DNA of 64,000 nt, from positions 8,496,648 through 8,560,647 of the forward strand of contig OX463781.1 of the NCBI GenBank assembly GCA_949825025.1. Reading direction: 5' to 3'. Below the pieces are notes generated by a model, which searched no databases, was not told the DNA's origin, and saw only the letters and a list, made by a program, of their open reading frames with translations. Each line of letters opens with the position of its first letter. The stretch's first letter is position 1. Shown in pieces: positions 1 to 13,500 of this stretch. The stretch is from Siphlonurus alternatus (lineage: Eukaryota; Arthropoda; Insecta; Ephemeroptera; Siphlonuridae). The position numbers were made by a program, and so were the translations under genes.

Positions 1-160
1 TAATATTTTAAATAGTAAAAAGTTGTATGAAAGCTTCCTAAGTTATTCTACAGTATTTATAAAGCATACATATACTACTTGTTCATGCAAGATGTATATA
101 CTTGAGACAGCACAAGCTTTACACTACATAGTCGTCCCATTGAACCTAATTTTAATCTTG

Positions 161-350
161 TTTGTAACGTCCTCAGTCATTGGTAGCCGGTTTGTAATGA
201 AGGATGTCATTGGCTGACACGAGCCGAAGTGAAGATATAAGGATTTGCATTTTTTGGTAGAACTATAATCCCCAAACTTCCGGTTCACCATGCCTATACC
301 TTGCATGACATTACCAAAAAACTGAGCAAACACAATAAAGGTAACGTTCA
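161..350 (+). mobile_element. MITE family E, copy 1
   Basis: Carries the family's two tandem ~30-bp units: TTTGTAACGTCCTCAGTCAT... at 161-190 and TTTGTAATGAAGGATGTCAT... at 191-220, followed by ACGAGCCGAAG. The sequence just left (about 129-160) resembles the terminal arm of the copy at 49033. The right boundary is uncertain. Confidence 0.55.
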
Positions 351-3300
351 TGTTGACCCGAGGTGTACATCCTTAAAAGGGTTAAGAAACTTCTCATTTG
401 CACAACCTACGCAGCCAATCAGAAACGTGATACAATTTGAAACTTCGAAATCAAAAAGTATTAACTTGATAATTAGCCCCCAATGAAGCTAATTAAAGGT
501 GGGCGTGGCAATGTTTTCAAATAGTCTAGAAACATTTTACAGAGGGTATAGGTACCGAGCTGAGTTCAAAAAGCATTTTATTTGATGGGAGGGATGTCAA
601 CCATGTTCTTTCTATATTTGTTCAAGCGACAGTCAAAACATTGTTGCCATATGTCAAAGTTACGTGTAGACATTTGCTGAATCCATCTTGGTACGTCTGC
701 AGTTTATGGAGCACTCTGCTGACCGTGTTTCTCTATAATAATCCACCAGATGTCATGGGAGAGTAACAACGAAACTTACTTTAGAGCGAGGTTGCTCAGG
801 TCCACTTGTGACACTCGAGATCAATTGTAAACCAAAGAAACGTGACAAGTTAAACAATAGAGCATCAAGTCAGTTGATTTTGCGGTGTTCCCACCGTCCT
901 ATTCAAACCCATGTAAAAAAAACTCGAAATCACTTTTTTTTTAATTATTTTTTTATAGGAAAATAAGCTCTTGATTCATTGTCAGGCGATCCTTATATAG
1001 GGGGGTAGGTCAAATTATTAGCTTTAATAGTTACTGAGACAGAATTCAAATTCATGGTGGCTGAAGAATAAAAAGAAAAATTCCCGCCAAGGAATAGTTG
1101 AAGCATCTAATGTCATTAGATTCTACTTTTTTCTTTTTATATGTATGATGAAAATATTTATAAAATTAAAATATTTAAGTGTATAATAAAATAAAGATCA
1201 TTTATATAATATTAATTTGTGAAAATAATTTTAATAAACATATTTTTTCCTTATAAAATACAATACAATATAATACATAATAAAAGAAGTAATGAAAATC
1301 TGACGTTTTGTTTATTATTTCTGAGTTCGGTAACAATTTTTTTACAAAAAAAAAAACAGGCGTCCAAATGAGGTAATAAAGAGATGTAATATAAATGGAG
1401 TTCATACTACTTTGTATTCGGTGCTCAGGATAAATAGATTTTTTTTTTCAAATAGTTTTATGTTCTGTTAAATGATAAAGCACATATTTTTTTATAAATT
1501 TTTGCAAGAAAAAATAACAACAAACTAAAATTTAAACTATTTATCTCATGTAACTATTTTGAGACAAACATCTTAACTATATACGTATAATATAGAAAGA
1601 CTCAATTGCATTACATTAAATGTAATGCTTAAATTTACAATTTGAAACGGTGGTTAACCATTTATTATACTATTTATTTTTTCTTCCTTACATTTGTATG
1701 TAACAGAGGTCGTCAGTTTGTATACGCTTGAGTGGCGACCGAGAAAGTCCGGGACGTTTGGAGGCAAAGCACTGGGATACCCTCTAGCTTGCTGGGATTC
1801 CAAGAGAAAAAAACAATTAACGGTAACCTTACGCACTATTTTAAATTTAAAAATATCTTAGGACATTCTCTGCATCAGTATATCACTTAGAAATTATTTT
1901 CTAATTGTTTCTAAGTTATAAAGATGGGAATTTCAACAGTTGGTGTTATATTTGAGACTACCTGTTGATTTAAATGATCTTGGTAATGCTGAGCAGAGGC
2001 CTTGCGCGGCTCGATAAAGCTATTTCCAGCGAGCTACGTTGCTTCCTTCTCTCCCCTTCCCTTAGCGGCTGGGACTCGTGACGAGGTACAATCCACTGGT
2101 GTTGAACGCAGTAGACCCTGTGGCAGCGGTGGTCACTCGCTCTTGAGTGCATGCAGGCTACGACACCAGCCACGCTTCACTTCTCACTGTGGACGCTTCT
2201 AATAAAGTTATACTCTCTTTTTCAATTTATCCCCTCTTTATTATTTCATTTAACCGTGCTGCTTGTGACACTTTTTTTTTAACAGTTTTTATGTTGTAAA
2301 AAAATGTCAATAAGATAAAATCATACCAAGCATTTGTTTCAGTGATAACTTGGAATCTGATAACGATTTTTTAAGCTCTTGATTTAGTATGGTGATCAGT
2401 TTTCATCGCCGAGGCTATCCAGACAATATGCAAATGAAGGGATGGATAAAGAGCTGGATTGTGGTTACAAACTCTTCTATTCCACATTTGCATAACTATA
2501 AGTTAGCTGTGTAAAAAAATAATAATATAAGGGTTTATGAAGGCTAAATTTTTATTTTCCTAACCACTGAAACTTTTATTATGTTAAAAATACATAACTA
2601 TGGCATTACTCATTTATTTTTATGATGCAGGATAATTTTTAGTCATATATTACCTTGGATAATTTAATTAATTAATTTAATTTAACTGTCAAATTTCCTA
2701 AGTTTTTTTTGTAAATATTTAAGAACCACCCTCTTTTATTTTGTTCGCCCTTCAGATACAAATTAAATTCTAATACATGTACAAATTCTTTCAAATTAAA
2801 TTTTTTAAATCCTTTTATCCTCTTATATAGAAACCATATTAAACCTTTTATAATTATCTTGTAACATATAAATCATACAATCATTTTATTTGATCATTTC
2901 CTGGATGCTTTCAATTCCAGGTATTCATAAACTAACAGACAGATCTCTTTGAATTGTAATCATCTCGTTGCGTATGTATAAAACTTTTCTGCTAAATGGT
3001 CAAATATAGTGTCTTTTTATATTTATACTTGAGATGGTGATTTTGAATACCCATTTTCTTGTGTCAATAATTATTAGAGTCCCAGGTGTGAGCTCTCACA
3101 GCTTTTATTGAAAGCTTTCTGTAAATACAATATAATATTATTGACTTTTGGTGCTTTAGTCTATTAAAAATTATTAATAATCCAGTTTAAAAAATCTTAA
3201 AATTTGATATTATAACCGAGTAACCTTTGACTATGATATGGAGTATATTTTGACATATAAAAACGCAGGTTAGGTGTATTTCCTGACAACACAAATTATT

Positions 3301-4927
3301 GATTGACAGGCTATAGGTTAACACAAATCAGTAAGCATAAGGAGAGTGTATGTTATGTATAGGCAAGGGAATTCATGTCCAATGTTGCGTATTTAAAAAC
3401 ACTCTTTCTATATCTGAATCCAGGCCTTGTATAGTGCAGTTGAATCAATTTTATCGTAATGTTTTTATTGAAATTAAGCCCAGGATAGTTATTGCTATTA
3501 TAGTAAAGGAAGTATAACGGTCTCTCGCGAGTGTAAAACGGTCCCTTTGCTGTTATCAAAGTGAAACAGATGTCAAAGTACTTTGACAAACCGCAGGAGG
3601 AAATGTTATCGACCCAAATATATGGAAGGCCATGTGATATATTTTACAACAACTGTATTAGCTTTATCTAAGGGCAAAAAACTATAATTTATAACTTAGT
3701 TGTTTTTTTAATTGAAATCTTTTTAACGCAAAAAACTTCATACATTTTTTAGTACTTTCAAAATGAGTATTTTATTTTTGCCTGTATAAGTTGAGACATG
3801 TTGTTACTTAATATTTTCAAGAAATTTATAGCTTCGAAGCCAAGGTTTGTTTATTTATTTATCAAATAAAAATAAAACCGGCAAAAAATTACTTTGGATA
3901 AAGAGTGAAGGATATAAGCCATATATACGAACTGCTTTCATTTTTCTCGAGGCTAGGATTTTTATAATTATATGAAAAATCTGAAAAAAAAATCAAAGAA
4001 TCATAACTTTTTATACCCATATATTCATTTTATTTAACACTATAATAAAGTTTGAATACATAATCGTCATATTTTTTTTTATGAATTTTCTTTATTTCTG
4101 TTTGTGACCAGTTTTGTATCACTTTCTACCCCTAACTTGTGAAAATTAATGAAATATTTTTTTTCACTCTAGAGCTACCCTTTAGTTGAACTCACCAACA
4201 AAAAATAAAAATTTACAACATTTCTAGTTTCTTTGTTGCTTGGTGAAAATTTATTTAAACTATTTAAAGAAACAAAAACGTTAAACATTACAGTTATAAT
4301 ATAAAAATATTTTCAAGACAGATAAAAGCATGGTAAATTTTTGCTATTTCCGTAGTGTATTAATGAGATTATAGTATCGGTTTCAAAGCAGGTTGGTTTT
4401 ATTAGGGAACATGCACATCAAACAACAGGTATCATTATCGGTACGTCATTCACTATAGCTCATTGTGGCTACTATCTGTAATGATGTTGTATAGCGTAAA
4501 AACGTGATTGTGTATAGGTAATTGTGTGGGTAGGAAGCTTATTGTCAATTATTTCAGATAATGGACAAGCAACCCACTACTTTGATAATACGATAGAAAC
4601 AGGAGAAGAGAAAAGGGGGAGGAGAAAAGAGGATGTCAACTAATGAAATGAACATCAGAACAGGAAAATTGGAAATTTTCATTAAAATACGTAAAAATGA
4701 AAGAAGAGCTGCGCTTATATATTGCTCTACCTCCCATGACGTCATCTGTGTAATAACAAAAGAGACGTTTTCTGAATGAGATTAATATTCTTATACCCAA
4801 GTTGAAAATGTATCCCTTAAAATTCATGATTGCAAAAATTTGTAAAGAAAAAATATGTGGGTATTTTTAATAACCTTTAAACATATTTTTATTAAGAAGT
4901 ATAATTTGTTTTGTTTTACAGAAATAC
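351..4927. other. AT-rich DNA without a gene
   Basis: No supported gene. GC-richer pockets at about 560-880, 1700-1810 and 1975-2210 stand out. The last contains CATGCAGGCT, several CG dinucleotides and an AATAAA at 2201, and could be a retroelement end or non-coding exon. Confidence 0.5.
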
Positions 4928-5080
4928 ACCCCTATATGAGCTTGAAGCTCAAAGCAGGGCAGTGGGTATATATAAGGATAAGGTAGGGAAAGGATGGCGG
5001 CCACGGCCTGTTACGCGTCCCAGCATTTACTGAGGTGGTACTGAGGGAACCGTGGAAAACTTCAGTCAGGACGGACACCT
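4928..5080 (+). repeat. Dispersed repeat R, copy 1
   Basis: Contains TATGAGCTTGAAGCTC, AAGGATAAGGTAGGGAAAGG, TTACGCGTCCCAGCATTTAC, GAGGGAACCGTGGAAAAC and CAGTCAGGACGGACA. Two further copies lie on the minus strand. The class (SINE, LINE or LTR fragment) was not determined. The 5S-like sequence lies 123 bp downstream on the opposite strand. Confidence 0.75.
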
Positions 5081-5202
5081 CTACTTTTTTTTATCAATGG
5101 AATAAAGTTTTGGGTAGCCATGCACACACAATTGCATCACTGCACTGGGTAGAAAGCAAGATGGATTTACATCATTGACGAAGCAAATTTAATTTTTACT
5201 TG

Positions 5203-5300
5203 AAACGGTTTCCCATCCAAGTACTATTAACTATGGCACGCTCGACGTTGCTTGACCTCGGAGATCTAATGAATACCGGTCAAATTGTGCCATGAAGACC
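5203..5300 (-). pseudogene. 5S rRNA-like pseudogene or 5S-derived SINE head
   Basis: On the minus strand, TAGTACTTGGATGGGAAACC matches the 5S rRNA box C region almost exactly. GAGGTCAAGCAACGTCGAGC matches the box A / intermediate element region (animal 5S: GAAGTTAAGCAACGTCGGGC). CCGGTATTCATTAGATCTCC matches the region just 5' of that. About 10 extra bases sit between the two conserved blocks, and the 3' closing helix is missing, so it is not a functional 5S gene. The internal promoter elements are the best-kept part, as expected of a SINE3-type head or a retroposed 5S copy. The identification rests on recalled 5S sequence. Confidence 0.7.
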
Positions 5301-5872
5301 AGAATAGGCTGCACAAAGCAATTAAATGTCAATTCCGTATATTTTTATGGTCGATACCCGTACCATGCACTAATCGCCCTGCTGCTAATATACTGTAATA
5401 TATGCCCTCACCATAACCGCGTTGTTTAATTACCACCACTTACGATTTTTTTAACTTTCACAAAAACATGTTATTAGTTCTTGCATCACTGTTTATTAGG
5501 CTTGCAAATACGTGAAACCCCCATGACCTCTACTCCCACTGTTAGAATATTAGTAGCTATATAAATGTCATTGTTTTTCATCATTGCTTCTAGCATTCTA
5601 GCATTAACAATAACGTAATAGATAGTTATATAATATACGTGGTAATCAAGCTACGGTGCCGACCATATTCTAGTCCCCCTCTATTTTATACTAATTGCCA
5701 TTTGTAACTCGTCACTCAAACGAAAACCCTACTTTAAATTAATTAATTTTGAAATGTGCTTTCCAATTACTTCAACTTTATATTATTGACTGAAAACACA
5801 TTAATTTACTGCGTATTTTCAACATAATATAACTATGTATCACAACATTATTTAATGAAAAACAATGAAACC

Positions 5873-6139
5873 TCATTTTTTTTATTTTATATAGGGTGCA
5901 AAGTTATACTGTACTTCTCTGATTTTTTCCAAATTTTCGAAGCCATAACTATTTTTAAAAAGAACAGAGGAGTCAAGAGGCGTCACTTCTTAATAAACAG
6001 GATAGAACTAAAAGGGGCGTGGGCTTAAACCTGAACTTTAACTTTTTGGCAATACTTCTTGGCCTCTAAAAAATTCTAAAAAAAAAATTCAGAGTGGCTT
6101 AATTTTTTGTACCCTCTATTCATTTCTGCAATAAAAATT
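5873..6139. mobile_element. MITE family A, copy 4 (degenerate)
   Basis: The left side has ATATAGGGTGCAAAGTTATACT and the right side GTACCCTCTATTCATTTCTG followed by CAATAAAAA, both family A ends. The interior matches copy 3 on the opposite strand. The arms have drifted and the palindrome is imperfect. No inverted outer flank was seen. Confidence 0.65.
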
Positions 6140-6446
6140 TTCTTATCCAGTTTAGTTCTTTCTTTCTTTCTTTCATTTTTTTTTTTTTTTTTTCAATTAT
6201 ACATTCAGTTCATTTTTAATTTTATTTCTAAAAATGATTTCCCCTCGTTTACAATTTTATTTCCATGTTAAATTTACATTCCGATATTTTAGGGGCCAAT
6301 TGTCACATATACAGTAGTTAATTTGATGTAGAATAGTTCTCAGAACTTGAGAGCAACCTTAATTCTAAATGCATTAATAGAGAATAGGTATTTCCTACAC
6401 CTATTCTCTGATATTATACTGTAGACACAAAATTCTCTACAAAAGG

Positions 6447-6598
6447 AGCAATGTTGAGGCGTATTTGCTTCAATATCGTATGGCGGCCATGTTGGCGATA
6501 AAATCTTTCTCCGCAGGGCGGGAGACGATTTTCTCTCATCAACATGGCGGTCATAAGATATTAAAGCAAGTGCGCCTTTATTGCACTGCCAAGCCTTG
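6447..6598. mobile_element. Foldback element with GC-rich arms
   Basis: AGCAATGTTGAGGCGTATTT ... TATGGCGGCCATGTTGG pairs with CCAACATGGCGG-like sequence ... GTGCGCCTTTATTGCAC. The ~60-bp arms have several mismatches around a GCAGGGCGGGAG loop. Two overlapping open frames on opposite strands are by-products. Confidence 0.65.
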
Positions 6599-9500
6599 CT
6601 TGACATTGTTTAATGGAAAGAAAATAAGTTGCTCCTGTAATTTTCATGTCACGTTCTTTAACAAAAATGTTAACATCACTGGTCCAACACCAGGCCATTA
6701 ATGTTAACATTTAGTATACACCATTTCATATTTAATATTTTTATCGTATTTTTCATCTTCAGTCTTTGATATATAGGTAACTAGTATATGTATCAACCCA
6801 CCTGATTATCAGAACACCAGCCAATTACACCCAAATATTTACGAAATTTCTGATTAAATTTGACGGCTTTTGTGAATTGGCCAATAAGAGTGCATGTTTC
6901 TACAAACGTTGATCAATGTAGGTGAATTTCTATGTATGAATGAAAAATATATACATTACAATACAAGTACAATCATAATTCTAAAATTGTTCACCACAAA
7001 ATTAATTAATAATAATTCATGTTACAAGTTTAGTATATTAGTATGGGAGTATGCAATGGATTAAACTGATTTATAAGGGAGAAAAAGATTTATAAAAGTT
7101 AGCTAAATTTTTTATCGAGATAAACTCTTGACTAGTATGGTCCAAGCATATATTCCTCGTTAAAATGTAGTCCGTGCGTCATCCTGATAAATCCAGGCTT
7201 ATAAGATCACCTCAGGCCAATCATGGAGGATTCCTAAACGAACTATGTTGTTACCGCAATATTCAATAACTAGGCAATACCATTTATAATAATTTTATTT
7301 AGATCACTAGCTGACTTTATAAATAATCATTTCACAGTGTTGTATGACAATAAATTTAAACTTTTTCATGGAAATTGTCTGTTCTCTAGATATATTTTCC
7401 ATTTTCATCTTACCTGTTTTTTTACAATTCATGTGCTGAGTCCTCGTTGCTTTGCTTACTCAACAAACAAAACTCCGAGCAACTCATTGTTGTTTTCTTC
7501 CATACTGCTCCGTACTTACTGTTGTAGCATTTTTTAAAGGTTTATTTCCAGCTTATTCAGCGAAACTCAATACACTAACTTACATGGTTTTTAAAAATGT
7601 GATTATATTTATTATCATGGTAAAAAAAATATTAAAAATGTTATTCGTTAAAAAATTTAAAATTATAATGAGCACAAAACAGTTTTTTTTTGTGTTTTTA
7701 AACAGTGTATTTTCATGGTATATCGGATCAATAATTTCTTTTGTTGAATTTTGCCTTCTATTTATAAAACCTTACGAGTCGTTGTAATGTAACAGAGTTT
7801 TTGTGTGATATTTTATAAGGCGTTTGGTGAGAACTTTGAATTCATAAGGCTTTAGTCGAAAAGGTTATCACTTAATTATGTTACCTAATTTGAGATTTAC
7901 ACTGAAATAATGATTAACTGTAAATGATTATTTTAGGATTACAATGTTAAAGTACTGTGACTTATGGCCACGGTTTACATCAATTAATTTGACACACTAT
8001 AATTAGTTGACAGAGATTTTTCAATTGTGATTTACATTTACTAGCATATAATTCAAAATCAATCTTTATGTGAACGAGAACAAACATGCTATAAAATTCA
8101 TTGTTATACGATTACAAGTCTCCTTTTTATAACAATACATTTTTTTAAAAAATTTATATACACTTATATACTTTAACTATATATATTTTATATATAAATT
8201 TGTCACATAAATTTTTAACTGTTTATATCAAGCTGTTTTTTATGTGACAGTTGAATTTATTGATTTCCAATATTCTATTCATCATAGTACCTTCTATGCG
8301 TATATAGAGTGGAGAGGTTGGCTGCCTCTCATAAACACACAGGAGAAATAGTCTGACCCAGCAGTGTATTCAGGTTTGCATATTTATATACATCAGGTGA
8401 TTGGGCACGCCGCTTTTGGAACATGAATGAACAGGCAAACATCTAAATATAAATTACGTAAGCTTTGACTTGATATTTTATCATTAATTATACACAAAAG
8501 ATACATGCTTAAATTATGTAAAGGTTTATTCAAACAAGAAAATATCCCAGCATGACACTTTAATTCAATGGTATTTTTAATTATATTCCCTTTATGGGAA
8601 ATTTTAAAATATTAATAAAATAATATTTATTAATATAAAAAGGCAATTTTATTTTTAGATATAACGGTATCATTTTGGTAAATATTATATCTTTTTTAGG
8701 GCGTGTTTCAAAAATATTTTTTCACGTCATTTGTGTATCATATTTTAATGGAATTTTATCATTTTCATGCATCGGGGTATTTTATTTTAATTGGAAATTA
8801 TACATTTTATATAACAATCAAGTAATATACTGTGTATATATATTTATTTTGTGTTTATTGTGATGAATTTTACAATAGTTATATTTTTTTAATGGTTCAT
8901 TAGATTTTTTAAACATATGTGATATTTATATTATTTGATAGTAAAATGCACGAAGAACGTTACTATAAAGGACATGCATGAACAAAAAATGTGCAAAAAT
9001 AACAAAATGCAAATATTAAAAAAACTTATTTTTTATCATCAAAAGCCAAGCAATAATGTGACAGTCCAATTAAAATGATTTTCTGTCCAGGAGTAACCGG
9101 AAGTGAAAGATTTCTGACACCCAATGGAAAAAGTTGCAAAAATGAAGGCCAGAATTTCACACTGCTGACTACTTCCGGAGGGACTGTCATATTAATTTCA
9201 CTGTAACTTATTTTCATCGAATACAAAGGATACCAAACTTTAATAATAAAATATAGGGGGAATATAATATACTTTGTTTTATTTTAATAATATTCATCGT
9301 TTCTAGTGGATTTCATATCTGTCCGATATTTTTTCTCCTGATGTTTGTCAAGTTATACCGAGAATCAATGTGTGGCACCGATGTATGATAAACCAGTCCA
9401 GTAAATGTTTTCAGCCGTAATGATTATCGAACGATGATTCGTGCGCCAGCAAAGTTTATTTGCACAATAATATCGTTATATAGAAACATATTGATGAACT

Positions 9501-9957
9501 ACGTATATACGTGACACAATCACAACTAAAAACTACCAAACAACAATTTCAAATAAGTGTAAAATAATTTCAAACTGAAATAATAAAAAATCATCATGAA
9601 ATTTTTCTATAACATGTTTTGTTGTGTGTTTTTACTAGAAAATTTTTAAAAATAAATATAATCTCAGTAAAATATTTCAAACATATTTGGACGTTTTATC
9701 GCAAAGTAAACATTCTAGAATTTTAAATATACCGTTATACCTGCACGCAGGAAAATTGTTGACATTTCCTTTTATAAATATATATAGTTTATTTTATTCA
9801 TGTACTGTACGTACATTAAATTTACTCTTCAAACAAGGAAGAGCATAAACAAAAGCTTTTGAATTATTTATTTTACGTTTTACATACAAATTTAACAAAA
9901 AACGAATGAACGATCTTACACTATAATGAATGTTTTTCTGAATTCTACGTACATGGG
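6599..9957. other. AT-rich DNA without a gene
   Basis: Only the small inverted-repeat element at 9059 was seen. A 111-codon frame at 7452-7787 starts on an alternative codon and has the composition of translated AT-rich DNA. Confidence 0.5.
9059..9189. mobile_element. Small inverted-repeat element
   Basis: TGACAGTCC at the left and GGACTGTCA at the right, with CCGGAAGT and ACTTCCGG also inverted inside but not in register. Short perfect ends; identity as a transposon is uncertain. Confidence 0.35.
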
Positions 9958-9958
9958 A

Positions 9959-10045
<87 letters not shown>

Positions 10046-10046
10046 A
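9958..10046 (+). repeat. (CAA)n microsatellite
   Basis: About 28 uninterrupted CAA units ending 55 bp before the 887-bp-arm element. The Gln and Leu homopolymer frames it creates are not genes. Confidence 0.97.
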
Positions 10047-10100
10047 CTGCTTGTTTCTCGTATTTTCGCAGAGTGCTCTTAAAATATATTTATCGATACA

Positions 10101-11952
10101 GAGGGGGATTCAAAAAGACTTATCCGCGAGACTTAGCCGGCGGATAACTTGTCCACGTTCTAGTCTGGATAACCTAAATACTTAGCCGCGCGGACAAGTA
10201 TAAGGCTGGACAAGGGTTTGGATACGTCGGTCTGGACAAAAGTCATTTGGCCAAGCCTGTTGGCTAAAGTCCCGCGGACAACTAACCGCGCGGCTAAGTC
10301 TCGTGGACAAATCTCCCACCTGGATAAGGTTTTTAATTACGCCGCCATCTTGGATTACGTGTTAAATATGGAGGTAATTGGATCTACATATATGATGGTT
10401 CATTGCCAATTTATTAAACAACTGTGTTCAAATTTGATTAAATATCAATTTGTGTAGTTTGCATAAGACATAGGAAAATTAGTTTCAAACATTTAGCGCT
10501 TATATTCAATGTTTACCTCCCCCCGCTCCCCCTTTTCTATATCATCAGCAAGACCCGCCCTCTTTGTTGGCACACATTTTGTTATGCTCATTTTTCAATA
10601 ATTAGACGATTAATACCTGATATTTGTGTCTATAATTGCACAAGGCCAGCCCAAGAATACACTACTCTATGACATTTCATAAAGGTAAGTGAAATATCTA
10701 ACGTTAAATTTCTTAATTTGACGAGTTATGATAGCTCTATGATATGATACCATTCATCTGTAATTTTCTGATACTTCATCTGCGAATTTTTGATACTTTT
10801 ACATTTAAACACGAACAGTTATTAAAAATAAAGCTCTTTTTAAGTTAATAATTAGTCTGGTAGCATTTAATTAAGGAGTATGAACTCCTGTATGTTAAAA
10901 ATAAGTAAACGAGGCAAACAGAAAATGAACTAAAATCAAGGAGGTTGAAATCAAGCCCTCAAATGTCGTCAAAATAAGCAATTTTCTAATGGATATTTCA
11001 CGTACCGTCATTAATTGTAATAGAGTATTATCATATGATAAAATAAAGACCCATTATTTAATCCAAGAAAATTGCTTATTTTGACGACATTTGAGGGCTT
11101 GATTTCAACCTCCTTGATTTTAGTTCATTTTCTGTTTGCCTCGTTTACTTATTTTTAACATACAGGAGTTCATACTCCTTAATTAAATGCTACCAGACTA
11201 ATTATTAACTTAAAAAGAGCTTTATTTTTAATAACTGTTCGTGTTTAAATGTAAAAGTATCAAAAATTCGCAGATGAAGTATCAGAAAATTACAGATGAA
11301 TGGTATCATATCATAGAGCTATCATAACTCGTCAAATTAAGAAATTTAACGTTAGATATTTCACTTACCTTTATGAAATGTCATAGAGTAGTGTATTCTT
11401 GGGCTGGCCTTGTGCAATTATAGACACAAATATCAGGTATTAATCGTCTAATTATTGAAAAATGAGCATAACAAAATGTGTGCCAACAAAGAGGGCGGGT
11501 CTTGCTGATGATATAGAAAAGGGGGAGCGGGGGGAGGTAAACATTGAATATAAGCGCTAAATGTTTGAAACTAATTTTCCTATGTCTTATGCAAACTACA
11601 CAAATTGATATTTAATCAAATTTGAACACAGTTGTTTAATAAATTGGCAATGAATCATCATATATGTAGATCCAATTACCTCCATATTTAACACGTAATC
11701 CAAGATGGCGGCGTAATTAAAAACCTTATCCAGGTGGGAGATTTGTCCACGAGACTTAGCCGCGCGGTTAGTTGTCCGCGGGACTTTAGCCAACAGGCTT
11801 GGCCAAATGACTTTTGTCCAGACCGACGTATCCAAACCCTTGTCCAGCCTTATACTTGTCCGCGCGGCTAAGTATTTAGGCTATCCAGACTAGAACGTGG
11901 ACAAGTTATCCGCCGGCTAAGTCTCGCGGATAAGTCTTTTTGAATCCCCCTC
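10101..11952. mobile_element. Large palindromic foldback element, 887-bp arms
   Basis: Two inverted arms of exactly equal length (10101-10987 and 11066-11952, 887 bp each) flank a 78-bp spacer. By eye they differ at only a few sites; the matching 79-residue open frames in the arms differ by one residue. Termini are GAGGGGGATTC...GAATCCCCCTC, flanked by ACA on both sides (10098-10100 and 11953-11955), consistent with a 3-bp target duplication. The outer 220 bp of each arm are packed with short palindromic motifs (listed separately). No transposase is encoded, so it is non-autonomous. Identical arms mean recent insertion or ongoing gene conversion. The superfamily is unassigned; 3-bp duplications occur in several. 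Confidence 0.88.
10112..10330. repeat. Subterminal hexamer array of the 887-bp foldback
   Basis: A cluster of at least a dozen variants of GGATAA, GGACAA and GGCTAA and their complements. Several are arranged face to face around CG-rich cores, for example TTAGCCGCGCGGACAA near 10183 and TAACCGCGCGGCTAAG near 10283. The mirror cluster is at 11723-11941. Repeated subterminal motifs in both orientations are typical transposase-binding arrays. That function is inferred. Confidence 0.7.
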
Positions 11953-11955
11953 ACA

Positions 11956-13500
11956 GTGAACAAAAGAAATTTTAATGTATGCATGTTCTCTGAGTGAGCC
12001 ATTAAGTTTGTATTTCGCAGAACAGGCCGATTTGTTCATTATTGGTTTACTTACATTAAAATTTAGTACACAAAATTTCAAATTATTTAGACACAAACTA
12101 GAATTTGTAACATGAGACATGAACGAGATCATCAGATACAAATAATTAAAATAAAGCTATTTTCAGGGATTTAAAACGAGCTCTTATTCGCAAGTTAAGT
12201 AGCAAGAGCTTCTATTTCGATAAAATGGATTTTATTTTAAATTACGGTTGCCGCACACGAGCCACAAATATTTTATGCTGGGGATACCATACCGTTTGTG
12301 GTGTCTTTTTCGAGCATAAATCTTTACCCAATGTTAAGCTTTCAGCACTTTGATGTGGTGGAATCCTGGGCTTTGACCCTTTGCTCCTGGAAGCATTAAC
12401 GTCCCCCCCCCCCCGGTCAGTATAGTGGCCTCAATCACATCAGGCGTATGCTAAGACGAATTGCTCAGCTAAGGCGCCATGTTTTGTTACCCACAATAGG
12501 TTTCCTGCGACGCAAGAGAGAGAAGCTTAGAAATTTTTGAGAAATTGAGAGATATTGGATAAATACTATTATTGCATTTATTTTGTAAAGAATCCACATT
12601 TAAATGTGGAATAACTTGAAACTTTTATCATAATCCAGTACATAAAATCACAAGACAATATTTCATGGTAAAACACTGCTCTTATAATACATAAAATTAA
12701 ATAAAGTGAGATAGTCACATTTAGAATTTAAATCTACATTATTTAAGGTGCTATAGATCATGAATAAATCAAAATGTTAATGTAGTAAATTAAAGAAATT
12801 GTTTTAAACAAATTTAAATTATGTTATATTATTTCAAGACTCATTAAATTCACTTTAATTTTTAATTGAATTAAACTAACTCAGATTAAAGAACGGGTAG
12901 AAATTAAATTAATTAATTACTGTTCTACTTCTTATTATTGATGTCAACCTATAAAAAAGAAACAAAAAATATTTTTAATTTTTTAGACAGAAAATTAATC
13001 CTCGGTGTCTTACAAGATAAATCAATTGGTGTTTGCTTTCAACTTCATCATATTTTCTTCCAACAATATTAATTTTTTTCTTAATGATTTCATTATTATA
13101 ATTGATTTCACTATTTGATAAGAGCGAGTACCGTTATGGAACTGATGATGCTATACAAAAATAAAATAACTGCAATTTTTAATTAACTTGAATATTGAAT
13201 TCCAGGCCAATATTCGTTCAATTGAAATTGATGGGTAATTAATTTTAATATGAACATAATGACGTACAAATTGAAACAGTGAGATCAATTTTATACACCG
13301 AAGCTTGAAATAGAGAAAAAATAAAGAAATGTCGTTTCTCAGAATAGCACAAAAAAAAACATGTGACTACAACATGATCTTCAACAATGGTGACTCTCGT
13401 CAATTTCAACAAACACAATAAAAAATTACCATGAATTACAGCTAGCAACAATGGGTTGTAAAAAATGTCTAAATGTGCAAGCTGTGCACCATTTCTACAT
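11956..13500. other. AT-rich DNA with one GC-richer pocket
   Basis: No gene. The pocket at 12240-12530 includes C12 and GCTAAGGCGCCATG. It is unrecognised. Confidence 0.5.

Noticed and set aside
161..220. Two ~30-bp near repeats considered as a CRISPR-like array
   Set aside because: The units are directly adjacent without spacers, only two occur, and the context is a eukaryotic MITE.
7452..7787. 111-codon hydrophobic frame
   Set aside because: Begins on an alternative start, AT-rich codons throughout, composition expected of random AT-rich DNA.
9794..10147. Poly-glutamine (+) and poly-leucine (-) open frames
   Set aside because: Direct translations of the (CAA)n microsatellite with no conserved flanking protein.
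10218..11835. Pair of identical 79-residue frames on opposite strands
   Set aside because: By-product of the palindromic arms; the frame runs across the subterminal motif array and has no recognisable domain.
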